Positions 33,837 through 41,875 of a DNA stretch of 64,000 bases are shown here, piece after piece. The position numbers and the translations under genes are program-made. Location of the stretch: positions 1-64,000 of the forward strand of contig NZ_CANLNB010000002.1 in assembly GCF_947492455.1 (NCBI RefSeq), written 5' to 3'. This stretch comes from an uncultured Aliiroseovarius sp. GTDB taxonomy: Bacteria > Pseudomonadota > Alphaproteobacteria > Rhodobacterales > Rhodobacteraceae. Position 1 is the stretch's first letter, and each line of letters opens with the position of its first letter. A model generated the notes under the pieces. It made no database searches. It saw only the letters and a list, made by a program, of their open reading frames with translations, and had not been told where the DNA came from.

Positions 33837-35438
33837 ATGCCGTCCTCTGCAGATCATCCCCAATACGTTGTGCTGGATCACATTGTGACGCCGGACACCA
33901 ACGAGATCGCGTTGGGGGATCAGGTCACACGCCTTGAGCCGAAGTCGATGGAGGTTCTTGTTCACCTCTTCGCCCATGCTGGCGAGGTCGTGTCGCGCGA
34001 TCAGCTTCAGGATGCGATCTGGGGCGATGTGATTGTGGGGGATGACAGTCTGACAAACGCGATCATCAAGATCCGCAAGGCGTTCAAGGATGACGCGCGC
34101 GATCCCCGCGTGGTCGAAACCATCCCGAAACGGGGGTATCGGTTGATTGCCGATGTGTCACCGTTTGTGCCGCAGCTCACAGTCAGGGGGAAATCGGGAA
34201 GCGTTCTTGTCGCAGGCGCAGGACTGCTCGTGGCGATGGCCGGGATCTTTGTCTCCTTTTGGGCGCCAGATGACCCAATCCCTGAGGTCGTCGTACGGGC
34301 CGATGACCGTGTTCATGTCGCTGTTGCGCAATTTCAGAACATCAGCGGAGACCCCACGCAGGATTACTTGGCGCAAGGTGTTCAGCAATCGGTTCTGACC
34401 GGGCTGGTCGGAGTGCAGCAGATCGCGGCGTCTCAGTTGGGCACCGGGGCAGCCGCTGACTATTATCTCGAGGGCAATGTCCTGCGCGCGGGCGAGCGCA
34501 TTCGGATCGACACGCGGCTCAGCGATGCCGAAACGGGGGTCATCCTGTCGACCCAGCGCCATGATCGTGCTTTCTCGGATCTGCTTGAGGTGCAGGCTCT
34601 GATCGAGGCGGATCTGGTCGCGGCCTTGGCGCTTGATATCGATCTGGCGCATCGGACCGCGCAATCGCGGGGGCTGACCGACAGCATCGAGGCCTATGAT
34701 CTGTTTCTGCAGGCCCGCGCGGCGCTTCTTCCGCGTGATCCGCAAAGCAATACCCGCGCCCGCGCACTTTATCAGCAAGCCATTCAGCGCGATCCCAGTT
34801 TTGCTCGCGCGTATGGCGGCCTGGCGCTGACCCATGCCGCCGATTTTCGCAACGGGTGGGTGCGTGACACCGATCATGCGCTGCAACAAGCACAAGCGAT
34901 GGCCGAGACCGCGCTTGGGATCGATCCCAATTTGCCGGATCAATACTGGGTCATCGGGTACGTCCAGACGCAAAGACGCAATTTCACCGCGGCTGAAGCT
35001 GCCCTGAACGAAGCCCGGAAACGCGACCCCGGATACGCCGATGCCTTGGCGCTGCTTGGGGGCATTCGGACATATACGGGCCAGCCCGCCGACACGGTGC
35101 CCCTGTTGCGTGATGCAATGCGGTTGCGGCCCGATGCGGGCTATCTCTATTTCCTGTTGCTCGGGCGCGCGTATTACTTCCTTGAGAACTGTGCGCAGGC
35201 ACAGATCAATCTGGGTGAGGCCATCACGCGAAATCCGTCGAATACAGAGGCGCGCCTCTATTCGGCCGCGTGCATGGTAAGGCAAGGGGATGTCGAGGGC
35301 GCTGCGTGGGAAGTGGAAGAGGTTCTAAGCATTGACCCCGCGTTCTCGATCAAGGGGTTTTGGGCGACCTACCCGATGACCGCGCAGGCGCAGATTGCGG
35401 CGCTGACCTCGGATCTTGGTAAAGCTGGCCTGCAATAG
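33837..35438 (+). CDS. CadC/ToxR-like membrane transcription regulator with TPR-rich C-terminus
   Basis: A 533-residue protein. Residues ~10-105 are an OmpR/CadC-type winged helix (LEPKSMEVLVHLFAHAGEVV, SLTNAIIKIRKAF, ETIPKRGYRLIADV). A single membrane helix lies at ~120-142 (SVLVAGAGLLVAMAGIFVSFW). The periplasmic part begins with a TolB-N/adenylate-cyclase-associated type segment (VHVAVAQFQNISGD) and then TPR-like helices (LYQQAIQRDPSFARAYGGLA, ALNEARKRDPGYADALALLG). This arrangement senses outside the cell and binds DNA inside. It is divergent from the methyltransferase-nitrilase-GFA operon, its most likely target; proXWV downstream is another possibility. Confidence 0.88.
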   Translation: MPSSADHPQYVVLDHIVTPDTNEIALGDQVTRLEPKSMEVLVHLFAHAGEVVSRDQLQDAIWGDVIVGDDSLTNAIIKIRKAFKDDARDPRVVETIPKRGYRLIADVSPFVPQLTVRGKSGSVLVAGAGLLVAMAGIFVSFWAPDDPIPEVVVRADDRVHVAVAQFQNISGDPTQDYLAQGVQQSVLTGLVGVQQIAASQLGTGAAADYYLEGNVLRAGERIRIDTRLSDAETGVILSTQRHDRAFSDLLEVQALIEADLVAALALDIDLAHRTAQSRGLTDSIEAYDLFLQARAALLPRDPQSNTRARALYQQAIQRDPSFARAYGGLALTHAADFRNGWVRDTDHALQQAQAMAETALGIDPNLPDQYWVIGYVQTQRRNFTAAEAALNEARKRDPGYADALALLGGIRTYTGQPADTVPLLRDAMRLRPDAGYLYFLLLGRAYYFLENCAQAQINLGEAITRNPSNTEARLYSAACMVRQGDVEGAAWEVEEVLSIDPAFSIKGFWATYPMTAQAQIAALTSDLGKAGLQ

Positions 35439-35565
35439 GGCTTGCCTGCAAGGTAGCGTTCCCGTTGAGCCCGCAATAGAGATTCACGTTCGGCTACAAT
35501 ATCTTGTGTATATTTTCGCCTGTGCGTGGAAATATTCAAAGATGTTGCAATTTCACATTCTCCGT

Positions 35566-35656
35566 GTTTCACTGTTGGCGCAGCTCGGAGCAGTGACGCC
35601 GAAAGGTCGATACATCCGGGAAATCAGCCGCGAGGGCTGGTGACTGACCGTGAAAC
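35566..35656 (+). ncRNA. Possible structured leader RNA upstream of proX
   Basis: GTTTCAC (35566-35572) and GTGAAAC (35650-35656) form a 7-bp closing stem. Inside are GGCG/CGCC (35577-35580 with 35597-35600), GGTC/GACC (35605-35608 with 35646-35649), and the hairpin ATCAGCC-GCGAG-GGCTGGT at 35623-35641. An alternative pairing TCACTG/CAGTGA (35569-35574 with 35591-35596) would disrupt the closing stem. It ends 54 bases before the proX ATG. It matches no riboswitch class I can name; it may be fortuitous. Confidence 0.3.
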
Positions 35657-35710
35657 CGAAGATCCGCGGTCCTTCAAGTCGAAAAGATCTGGATAGGGAA
35701 AAACCCCCAA

Positions 35711-36721
35711 ATGAAAAAAACTGTCAAAGGTGCACTTGGTGTAGCTGGTGCTTTGTTTGCGTTCAGCCAAGGCGCAGCAGCGGAGGAATGCGGCAAGGTT
35801 TCCATTGCCGAAATGAACTGGGCCTCGGCCGAGTTGATGGCGAATGTTGATGCCATCATTCTAAGCGAAGGCTATGGATGCGATGTCGAGAAAGTGCCCG
35901 GTGCCACCACCACCACATTTGCCTCGATGAATGAAAAGGGCCAGCCCGACGTGGCCCCTGAACTTTGGACCAACGCGGTCCGCGAGCCTCTGGCTGTGGC
36001 CACAGGCGAAGGCTCGATGGTTGTCCTGAACGATGGCCCAATCACCGATCTGGGAGAGGGCTGGTGGATTACGCCTGCCTTTGCAGAAGCCAACCCGGAG
36101 CTGAACACGGTCGAGAAGGTTCTGGCGCGTCCGGACCTGTTCCCGGATGTGGAAGATCCGTCGAAAGGGGCGTTTGTTACGTGCCCGGCGGGCTGGGGTT
36201 GTCAGTTGACCAATGCCAACCTGTTCCGCGCCTTTGGCATGGAAGAAAAAGGCTGGGTTCTGGTTGATCCGGGTTCGGCCGCAGGTCTGGACGGTTCGAT
36301 GGCGAAAGCCGCCGAACGCGGCGAACCTTGGTTTGGCTATTACTGGTCGCCCACCGCTCTGATCGGCAAATACCAGATGGTGAAACTTCCGTTCGAAGCC
36401 GAATGGGGCGGATCGGAAAACTGGGATGGCTGCATGGTGAAAGCCGAGCAAGACTGTGCTGACCCGAAACCGTCGTCTTGGACTGAAAGCCAGGTGTCGA
36501 CCGTTGTGACCGATGATTTCGTTGCGAACTCGGGCCCGGCGCAGGATTACTTCAAGGCCCGCGTATTCCCCGGTTCGGTGATGAACGAGATGCTGGTCTT
36601 CATGACCGAGAACCAAGCCACCGGTGAAGACGCCGCCTATGAGTTCCTGGCAACGCACGAAGACCTGTGGAGCACTTGGGTGCCTGCAGATGTGGCAGAA
36701 AAGGTCAAAGGCGCGCTCTGA
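35711..36721 (+). CDS. proX: Quaternary amine ABC transporter substrate-binding protein (ProX/OpuAC type)
   Basis: A 336-residue periplasmic binding protein with a signal peptide (GALGVAGALFAFSQGAAA). The mature part starts EECGKVSIAEMNWASAELMAN, as in glycine betaine/choline/carnitine-binding proteins. Trp/Tyr-rich stretches (GEGWWITPAF, WFGYYWSPTALIGKYQ) could provide the aromatic cage for a trimethylammonium group. First gene of proX-proW-proV. Because the carnitine operon lies next door, carnitine, gamma-butyrobetaine or glycine betaine are the likely ligands; which one is inference. Confidence 0.93.
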   Translation: MKKTVKGALGVAGALFAFSQGAAAEECGKVSIAEMNWASAELMANVDAIILSEGYGCDVEKVPGATTTTFASMNEKGQPDVAPELWTNAVREPLAVATGEGSMVVLNDGPITDLGEGWWITPAFAEANPELNTVEKVLARPDLFPDVEDPSKGAFVTCPAGWGCQLTNANLFRAFGMEEKGWVLVDPGSAAGLDGSMAKAAERGEPWFGYYWSPTALIGKYQMVKLPFEAEWGGSENWDGCMVKAEQDCADPKPSSWTESQVSTVVTDDFVANSGPAQDYFKARVFPGSVMNEMLVFMTENQATGEDAAYEFLATHEDLWSTWVPADVAEKVKGAL

Positions 36722-36753
36722 TCCCTAAGGGTCGCGCAGCCGATTTGATCATT

Positions 36754-36780
36754 GCCGAGGGCATTTTGCGTGTCCTCGGC
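36754..36780 (+). promoter_or_regulatory. Intercistronic stem-loop between proX and proW
   Basis: GCCGAGG pairs with CCTCGGC around a 13-base loop, extendable by CATT/AATG with a one-base bulge. There is no T run. Such hairpins after binding-protein genes usually stabilise the upstream message and raise the binding protein over the permease; this role is inferred. Confidence 0.6.
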
Positions 36781-36818
36781 GAATGCATGAACAAGCAAAA
36801 ACATACAGGGGGCAGGAC

Positions 36819-37706
36819 ATGGAGTTTCTGACCGAATTCCCGTCACTTGGGCGCAAGGACCTGAGTGCGCTCAGACGTGCTATCGACGGCACGTTCCGCG
36901 AGTTCACCCGCGCATGGGGTGAAACAATCGAGGCGATCTTCTATCCGCTTCTGAGATTTCTGGTCTGGTTCGAGGATCTGCTTCTGGCCACACCTTGGCC
37001 GATTATCATCCTCGTCCTGTGCGGCTTGGCTTATGCCGGCGCGCGGTCATGGAAAATCACCATCGGGGCAGGGGTCTGTCTGATGGTCATTGGTTTTTTC
37101 GGCATGTGGGAAGACACGATGTCGACACTTGCAATCATCTCGGTTGCGACCTTCCTGTGTATCCTCGTGGGTATCCCGCTGGGTGTCATGATGGCCCGCT
37201 ATGATCGTGCGCAATCAATCATCACCCCCATCCTTGACGTGATGCAGACGATCCCCAGCTTCGTTTACTTGATCCCCGTCGTGATGCTTCTGGGCATCGG
37301 TAAGGTGCCGGGGCTTCTGGCGGTCTGCATTTATGCGCTGCCGCCCATCGTACGCCTGACAAATCTGGGCATTCGCCTTGTGGACAAGCAGGTGATGGAA
37401 GCTGCGGACGCCTTCGGTGCCTCCTACAAAGAGAAGCTCTTTGGAGTTCAGATTCCGCTGGCCCTGCCGAATATCTTCGCCGGTGTGAACCAGACCATCA
37501 TGATGGCCCTGTCGATGGTCGTCATCGCGTCGATGATTGGTGTGCAGGGACTTGGCGTTCCGGTTTTGCGCGCGATTTCAAACCAGTATCTGGCGCTTGG
37601 CTTGATGAACGGTCTGGCCATCGTAGCGCTGGCCATCATCTTTGACCGCGTCAGCCAGACCTATGGCAAACGCCTGCAAGCCTATCGGGAGACTGGCCAT
37701 GACTGA
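36819..37706 (+). CDS. proW: Quaternary amine ABC transporter permease (ProW)
   Basis: A 295-residue permease. Membrane segments include WPIIILVLCGLAYAG, ITIGAGVCLMVIGFFGMW and LAIISVATFLCILVGIPLGVMMA. The EAA-type loop is MEAADAFGASYKEKLFGVQIP, contacting ProV. The N-terminal soluble region of about 60 residues is typical of ProW. The ATG at 36819 was chosen because of the AGGGGGCAGGA upstream. It overlaps proV by 8 bases. Confidence 0.93.
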   Translation: MEFLTEFPSLGRKDLSALRRAIDGTFREFTRAWGETIEAIFYPLLRFLVWFEDLLLATPWPIIILVLCGLAYAGARSWKITIGAGVCLMVIGFFGMWEDTMSTLAIISVATFLCILVGIPLGVMMARYDRAQSIITPILDVMQTIPSFVYLIPVVMLLGIGKVPGLLAVCIYALPPIVRLTNLGIRLVDKQVMEAADAFGASYKEKLFGVQIPLALPNIFAGVNQTIMMALSMVVIASMIGVQGLGVPVLRAISNQYLALGLMNGLAIVALAIIFDRVSQTYGKRLQAYRETGHD

Positions 37707-38721
37707 TGACATCAAGATCTCGATCCGCAACCTTTATAAGATCTTTGGCAACAATCCTGCCAAAGCGATGGAGCGGGTGCGCGAGGGGCTGTCGAAGGAT
37801 GACCTGCTTGATCAAACCGGCCATGTGTTGGGGTTGAATGACATCTCGCTTGATATGCATGATCGTAAGATCCAAGTGGTGATGGGCCTGTCGGGGTCGG
37901 GGAAATCGACGCTGATCCGTCACCTGAACCGCTTGATTGATCCCACAGCGGGCGAGGTCATCGTGGATGGAGAAGACGTCTTGGCGATGGATGAAAACCG
38001 TCTGCGCGATTTGCGCCGGTTCAAAATGTCCATGGTGTTTCAGAAATTCGCGCTTCTGCCGCACCGCACGGTTCTTGAGAACGCCGAATACGGGTTGCTC
38101 ATTCAGGGGATCAAAGAAGACGAGGCTGGAAAACGGGCACGCCATTGGCTCGACCGTGTGGGGTTGACGGGCTACGAGGATTACTATCCCGGCCAGCTGT
38201 CTGGCGGTATGCAGCAGCGTGTGGGGCTGGCCCGCGCGCTGGCGACGGATGCCGACATCCTGTTGATGGACGAGGCGTTCTCGGCGCTGGATCCGCTGAT
38301 CCGCATGGATATGCAGGGGATCCTGTTGGAGCTTCAGGAGGAGCTGCACAAGACCATCGTCTTCATCACCCACGACTTGGACGAGGCGCTGCGACTGGGC
38401 GATAATATTGCCATCCTACGGGATGGGGCGTTGATCCAGACCGGCGACGGGCAGGACATCGTGCTGCACCCGGCGGACGACTACATCGCGGACTTCACCC
38501 GCGAGATCAACCGCGCCAAAGTGGTGCGCTTGCGCGCGCTTCAAAAGCCATTGAACGGGGCGGCTCCGGCGGGGGATGCACTGGCGGATAGCATGGTGCT
38601 TGAGGACGCCCTTGAAGTGATCGCAGGCGCCGAAGGACATATCGTTCCGGTGAAGGACGAACAGGGCAAAGTCACTGGACAGGTTCATCTGGCCGATGCG
38701 GTGGCTGCGATGCACGCCTGA
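37699..38721 (+). CDS. proV: Quaternary amine ABC transporter ATPase (ProV)
   Basis: A 340-residue ABC ATPase with Walker A GLSGSGKST, signature LSGGMQQRV, Walker B ILLMDEAFSALDP and the switch His in FITHDLDEAL. The N-terminal segment RNLYKIFGNNPAKAMERVREG is typical of ProV/OpuAA. The C-terminus retains a single CBS-like unit (VLEDALEVIAGAEGHIVPV) rather than the tandem pair that senses ionic strength in OpuA, so osmotic gating may be weak; this is inference. The start at 37699 lies inside the end of proW, implying coupling. Confidence 0.93.
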   Translation: MTDDIKISIRNLYKIFGNNPAKAMERVREGLSKDDLLDQTGHVLGLNDISLDMHDRKIQVVMGLSGSGKSTLIRHLNRLIDPTAGEVIVDGEDVLAMDENRLRDLRRFKMSMVFQKFALLPHRTVLENAEYGLLIQGIKEDEAGKRARHWLDRVGLTGYEDYYPGQLSGGMQQRVGLARALATDADILLMDEAFSALDPLIRMDMQGILLELQEELHKTIVFITHDLDEALRLGDNIAILRDGALIQTGDGQDIVLHPADDYIADFTREINRAKVVRLRALQKPLNGAAPAGDALADSMVLEDALEVIAGAEGHIVPVKDEQGKVTGQVHLADAVAAMHA

Positions 38722-38741
38722 CTTTGCATTCTGAAAACGCG

Positions 38742-38771
38742 AAAGGGTGGCCAGTTCAGCCGCCCTTTTTT
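38742..38771 (+). terminator. Intrinsic terminator of proXWV
   Basis: AAAGGGTGGC pairs with GCCGCCCTTT (one G-T pair) around a 7-base loop, then a T run to 38771. It lies 20 bases after the proV stop and may also serve the convergent hydratase gene. Confidence 0.85.
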
Positions 38772-38782
38772 ATTATTGGGAT

Positions 38783-39586
38783 CTACTTGCCCTTCCAGAC
38801 GGGATCCCGCTTCTCGGCAAAGGCCCGCGCGCCTTCAAGCTGGTCTTCCGAACGATAGAGTTTTTCCACCGTTTCAAACTGGCTTTTGGTGATCTTGTTG
38901 AGCGCATCTTGGAACTTCATGTCCTCAGCCTCTCGCACCACTTCCTTGATCGCGGCGTAGACCAGCGGCGGGCCTGAGGCCAAAAGCTCGGCCAGTTTGC
39001 GGGCCTCGGCCATCAGGTCAGCAGCCGGGTAGACATGGTTGATCATGCCCCAGCGCGCGGCTTCCTCGGTGTCGATCCAGCGGCCGGTCAGAAGCATCTC
39101 CATCGCGATGTGATAGGGGATCCGCTTGGGCAGTTTGATCGAAGCCGCATCCGCCACAGTCCCCGACCGGATTTCCGGCAAGGCGAAGGTCGCGTGGTCT
39201 GCCGCAAGGATGATGTCTGCCGACAGCGCCAATTCCAATCCGCCACCACAGCAAATCCCGTTCACCGCGCAGATCACCGGCTTGTTCAGCCCGCGCAGCT
39301 CTTGCAACCCGCCAAAGCCGCCGACGCCATAGTCTCCATCCACAGCATCGCCGTCCGCAGCAGCTTTCAAATCCCAGCCGGGGCAGAAGAATTTTTCGCC
39401 CTCAGCCGTCAGAAGCGCGACGCGCAACTCGGGATCATCGCGGAACGCGGTAAATACGTCGCCCATGATCCGGCTGGTGGTCAGATCAATCGCATTGGCT
39501 TTGGGGCGGTCCAGCGTGACCTCAAGAATGTGGCCATTGCGCGTTGTGCGAACGGGGCCGTCAGTCAGATTGGTCAGGTCGGTCAT
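38783..39586 (-). CDS. caiD: Enoyl-CoA hydratase, probable crotonobetainyl-CoA hydratase
   Basis: A 267-residue crotonase-fold protein very like CaiD: FFCPGWDLKAAADGDA, the oxyanion-hole region VNGICCGGGLELALSADI, and LPEIRSGTVADAASIKLPKR. It would hydrate crotonobetainyl-CoA to carnitinyl-CoA. It overlaps the CoA-ligase stop by ATGA, and is next to genes for carnitine oxidation, which supports the specific name. Generic 2-enoyl-CoA hydratase is the alternative. Confidence 0.85.
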   Translation of the reverse strand: MTDLTNLTDGPVRTTRNGHILEVTLDRPKANAIDLTTSRIMGDVFTAFRDDPELRVALLTAEGEKFFCPGWDLKAAADGDAVDGDYGVGGFGGLQELRGLNKPVICAVNGICCGGGLELALSADIILAADHATFALPEIRSGTVADAASIKLPKRIPYHIAMEMLLTGRWIDTEEAARWGMINHVYPAADLMAEARKLAELLASGPPLVYAAIKEVVREAEDMKFQDALNKITKSQFETVEKLYRSEDQLEGARAFAEKRDPVWKGK

Positions 39587-41613
39587 GTTTCTCCTCCGGT
39601 GCGGATCAGGGCATCTGCGGCCACGGCACGATCGGCCATCACCATCAGCGGGTTAACTTCAACTTCGGCCACGGGATTGGCCATCACATAGGACTGGATT
39701 GCGTCCACCGCGTCCAGCACCGCGTCCATATCGGCAGGCGCCGCGCCGCGATATCCGGCGAGCAAAGGCGCGATTTTCAACTGCTCCAGCGCCGTGCGAA
39801 CGTCATCACGGTGGACGGGCAGCAGAAGGGAACGGCTGTCCTTCAAGATTTCGGTCAGCGTGCCCCCAGCCGCCACTGTCAGCACATAGCCATGTGCCGG
39901 GTCATAGGTTACGCCCACAAGCAGCTCTGCCAGCACGCCGGTCAACATCTCTTCCACAAGGTAGCTGTCGGTGGGCATTCCGCGTGCGGCGTCTGCGACG
40001 GCTTCGGCGCTGGTCAGGTGTAGCGCGACCGCACCGGCCTCGGTCTTGTGGGCGATGCCTTCGCCTTTCAGAACGACCGGGAAGCCCAAGTCCTTGGCGG
40101 CCTCGGCGGCAGCGTCGGGCGCGGGGACACGCTGTGCGCCGGGCACCCGCAGTCCAAACTCTGCCAACGCGGTTTTTGCGTCGGCTTCGGACAATGTCGT
40201 GCCTTCGTCCGCTGGTGGCTCCAGAAACAGGGGCGTGGCCTGCGCCGGGGGCAGGTTCGCTGCCAGATCAATCGCGGCCATCGCCTCGGCCATCCCCGAA
40301 AATGGTACGATCCCACGCGTCATCAAAGTCTGTGCGACATCCTCGGGCATAGTATCTGTCAGCGAAGCCAGAATGCCCATGGGGCGCCCGGTGGCGTGCA
40401 TGGTTGCTTCGACCGCATCTATCACCTTGTCCCATTCGGCACTGTCACAGCGATCAGCGCGCGGGAAGTCCAGAACTACCACGCCAAGTGACAGATCTCC
40501 CTGCATAAGCGCCGTAAACGTTGCGGTCATCGCGGCGACATCGCCCCAGATATACGTGTGGTAATCCAACGGGTTGGCGAGCGATACTTTGGGGCCAAGT
40601 GCCGCGCGCAACCCGTCTGATTGGGCAGGCAGAAGGGCCGGGAAATCGATGCGAAGGGCGTGCGCCGCGTCCGCCATCAGGCTGGCCTCACCGCCCGAGC
40701 AGGAAGCCGAGGCAATTCGGTTGGAGGTAAGCGGTCCGGTGACATGCAAGAGCTTCAGCGCCTCAAGGAAGGCGGATAGGTTGTCCACCTGACCAATTCC
40801 CAGACGTTCCAGCATCGCGCGCGCGCCTGCGTCGCTGCCGGCAAGGGACGCGGTGTGCGAGATCGTGGCGGCCCGCGCTTGATCTGACCGCCCGACTTTC
40901 AGCGCGATAATGGGCTTACCAAGTTCGGCCGCGCGCTGCGCCAGCGCCTCGAACGCGCGCAGATCGCCGATGCCTTCGATATGCAGTCCTAGCGCGGTAA
41001 CGCGGCTGTCTTCTAGCAATGCTTGCCCGATTTCGGCCAGCCCGGTTTGCGCCTGATTGCCCGCCGTGACCACATACGCCACGGGCAGGCCGCGCTTCTG
41101 CATGGTCAGGTTGATCGCGATGTTCGAGCTTTGGGTGATGATCGCCACACCGCTCTCGCATCGCGTCACACCATGTTGGTCGGGCCATAAGGCGGCACCG
41201 TCCAGAAGGTTCAAAAATCCGTAGCAGTTGGGGCCGATGATGGGCATGTCGCCCGCGGCATCCAGAAGCGCGCGCTCAAGGTCTGCACCGTCGCCAAGTT
41301 CGGCCTGCGCCTCGCGGAACCCCGAGGCAAAGCAGATTGCGCCCCCCGCGCCAGCGGCTGAGAGCGCTGCAATTGCCTCGATGGTCACATTCCGGTTCAC
41401 GCCGACAAAGCTTGCATCTGGAGCCGAGGGCAGGGCTTCGATCGACGGGTAGGCGGGCAGCCCGCCGACCTCGGGTTTCGTCGGGTGGACGGGCCAGATC
41501 TCGCCCTGAAAGCCCACCTTGCGGCATTGCTCGATCACATTGGCGCACCAGATTCCACCGCCGATCACGGCGATGGAGCGCGGGCGCAAGAGGCGATTTA
41601 GTGATCTAGACAT
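39583..41613 (-). CDS. NDP-forming acyl-CoA ligase (ACD type), probable betaine-compound CoA ligase
   Basis: A 676-residue fusion of alpha and beta modules: CoA-binding domain (RSIAVIGGGIWCANVIEQ), CoA-ligase domain with the phospho-His in TISHTASLAGSDAGA, and a C-terminal ATP-grasp domain (LGFPVVLKGEGIAHKTEAG, VEVNPLMVMADRAV). Such enzymes reversibly interconvert acid + CoA + ATP with acyl-CoA + ADP. Paired with a CaiD-like hydratase and near an acyl-CoA dehydrogenase, it is the candidate for activating gamma-butyrobetaine or carnitine, in place of the AMP-forming CaiC. The ATG at 41613 follows GGGAGA. The substrate is inferred. Confidence 0.85.
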   Translation of the reverse strand: MSRSLNRLLRPRSIAVIGGGIWCANVIEQCRKVGFQGEIWPVHPTKPEVGGLPAYPSIEALPSAPDASFVGVNRNVTIEAIAALSAAGAGGAICFASGFREAQAELGDGADLERALLDAAGDMPIIGPNCYGFLNLLDGAALWPDQHGVTRCESGVAIITQSSNIAINLTMQKRGLPVAYVVTAGNQAQTGLAEIGQALLEDSRVTALGLHIEGIGDLRAFEALAQRAAELGKPIIALKVGRSDQARAATISHTASLAGSDAGARAMLERLGIGQVDNLSAFLEALKLLHVTGPLTSNRIASASCSGGEASLMADAAHALRIDFPALLPAQSDGLRAALGPKVSLANPLDYHTYIWGDVAAMTATFTALMQGDLSLGVVVLDFPRADRCDSAEWDKVIDAVEATMHATGRPMGILASLTDTMPEDVAQTLMTRGIVPFSGMAEAMAAIDLAANLPPAQATPLFLEPPADEGTTLSEADAKTALAEFGLRVPGAQRVPAPDAAAEAAKDLGFPVVLKGEGIAHKTEAGAVALHLTSAEAVADAARGMPTDSYLVEEMLTGVLAELLVGVTYDPAHGYVLTVAAGGTLTEILKDSRSLLLPVHRDDVRTALEQLKIAPLLAGYRGAAPADMDAVLDAVDAIQSYVMANPVAEVEVNPLMVMADRAVAADALIRTGGET

Positions 41614-41690
41614 GAAATCTCCCACCCGTTGCTACATGGCGAAGGGGCGCTGCCCCTGCCGTGAATTCTGACGAATTCCCGCCACCCCGG

Positions 41691-41855
41691 GATATTTTAG
41701 GCCAGAAGAAGCAAGGTTTTGTTAACCAGGGTCTGTCACAGTCGGACTGCGGTACAGGCGGGGACGCCGATGACCGCGCCAGGAGAAGCACAGGATGCTT
41801 CATTGTGCAGGAGAGCTGTTGTGGCTCTCCTGTTCTTCTTCTGGCCCTAAATATC
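41691..41855. repeat. Inverted pair of a dispersed-type intergenic repeat
   Basis: GATATTTTAGGCCAGAAGAAG at 41691-41711 (+) is nearly matched, on the other strand, by GATATTTAGGGCCAGAAGAAG ending at 41855. Between them lies the hairpin CAGGAGAGC-TGTTGTG-GCTCTCCTG (41808-41832). From general knowledge this kind of sequence recurs between genes in Rhodobacterales; I see only these two copies here. Confidence 0.5.
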
Positions 41856-41875
41856 CTCGCCGAAGGCATTAAATC

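Noticed and set aside
34158-35285. 375-codon minus-strand frame
   Set aside because: Antisense to the CadC-like regulator with its clear winged helix, membrane helix and TPR motifs.
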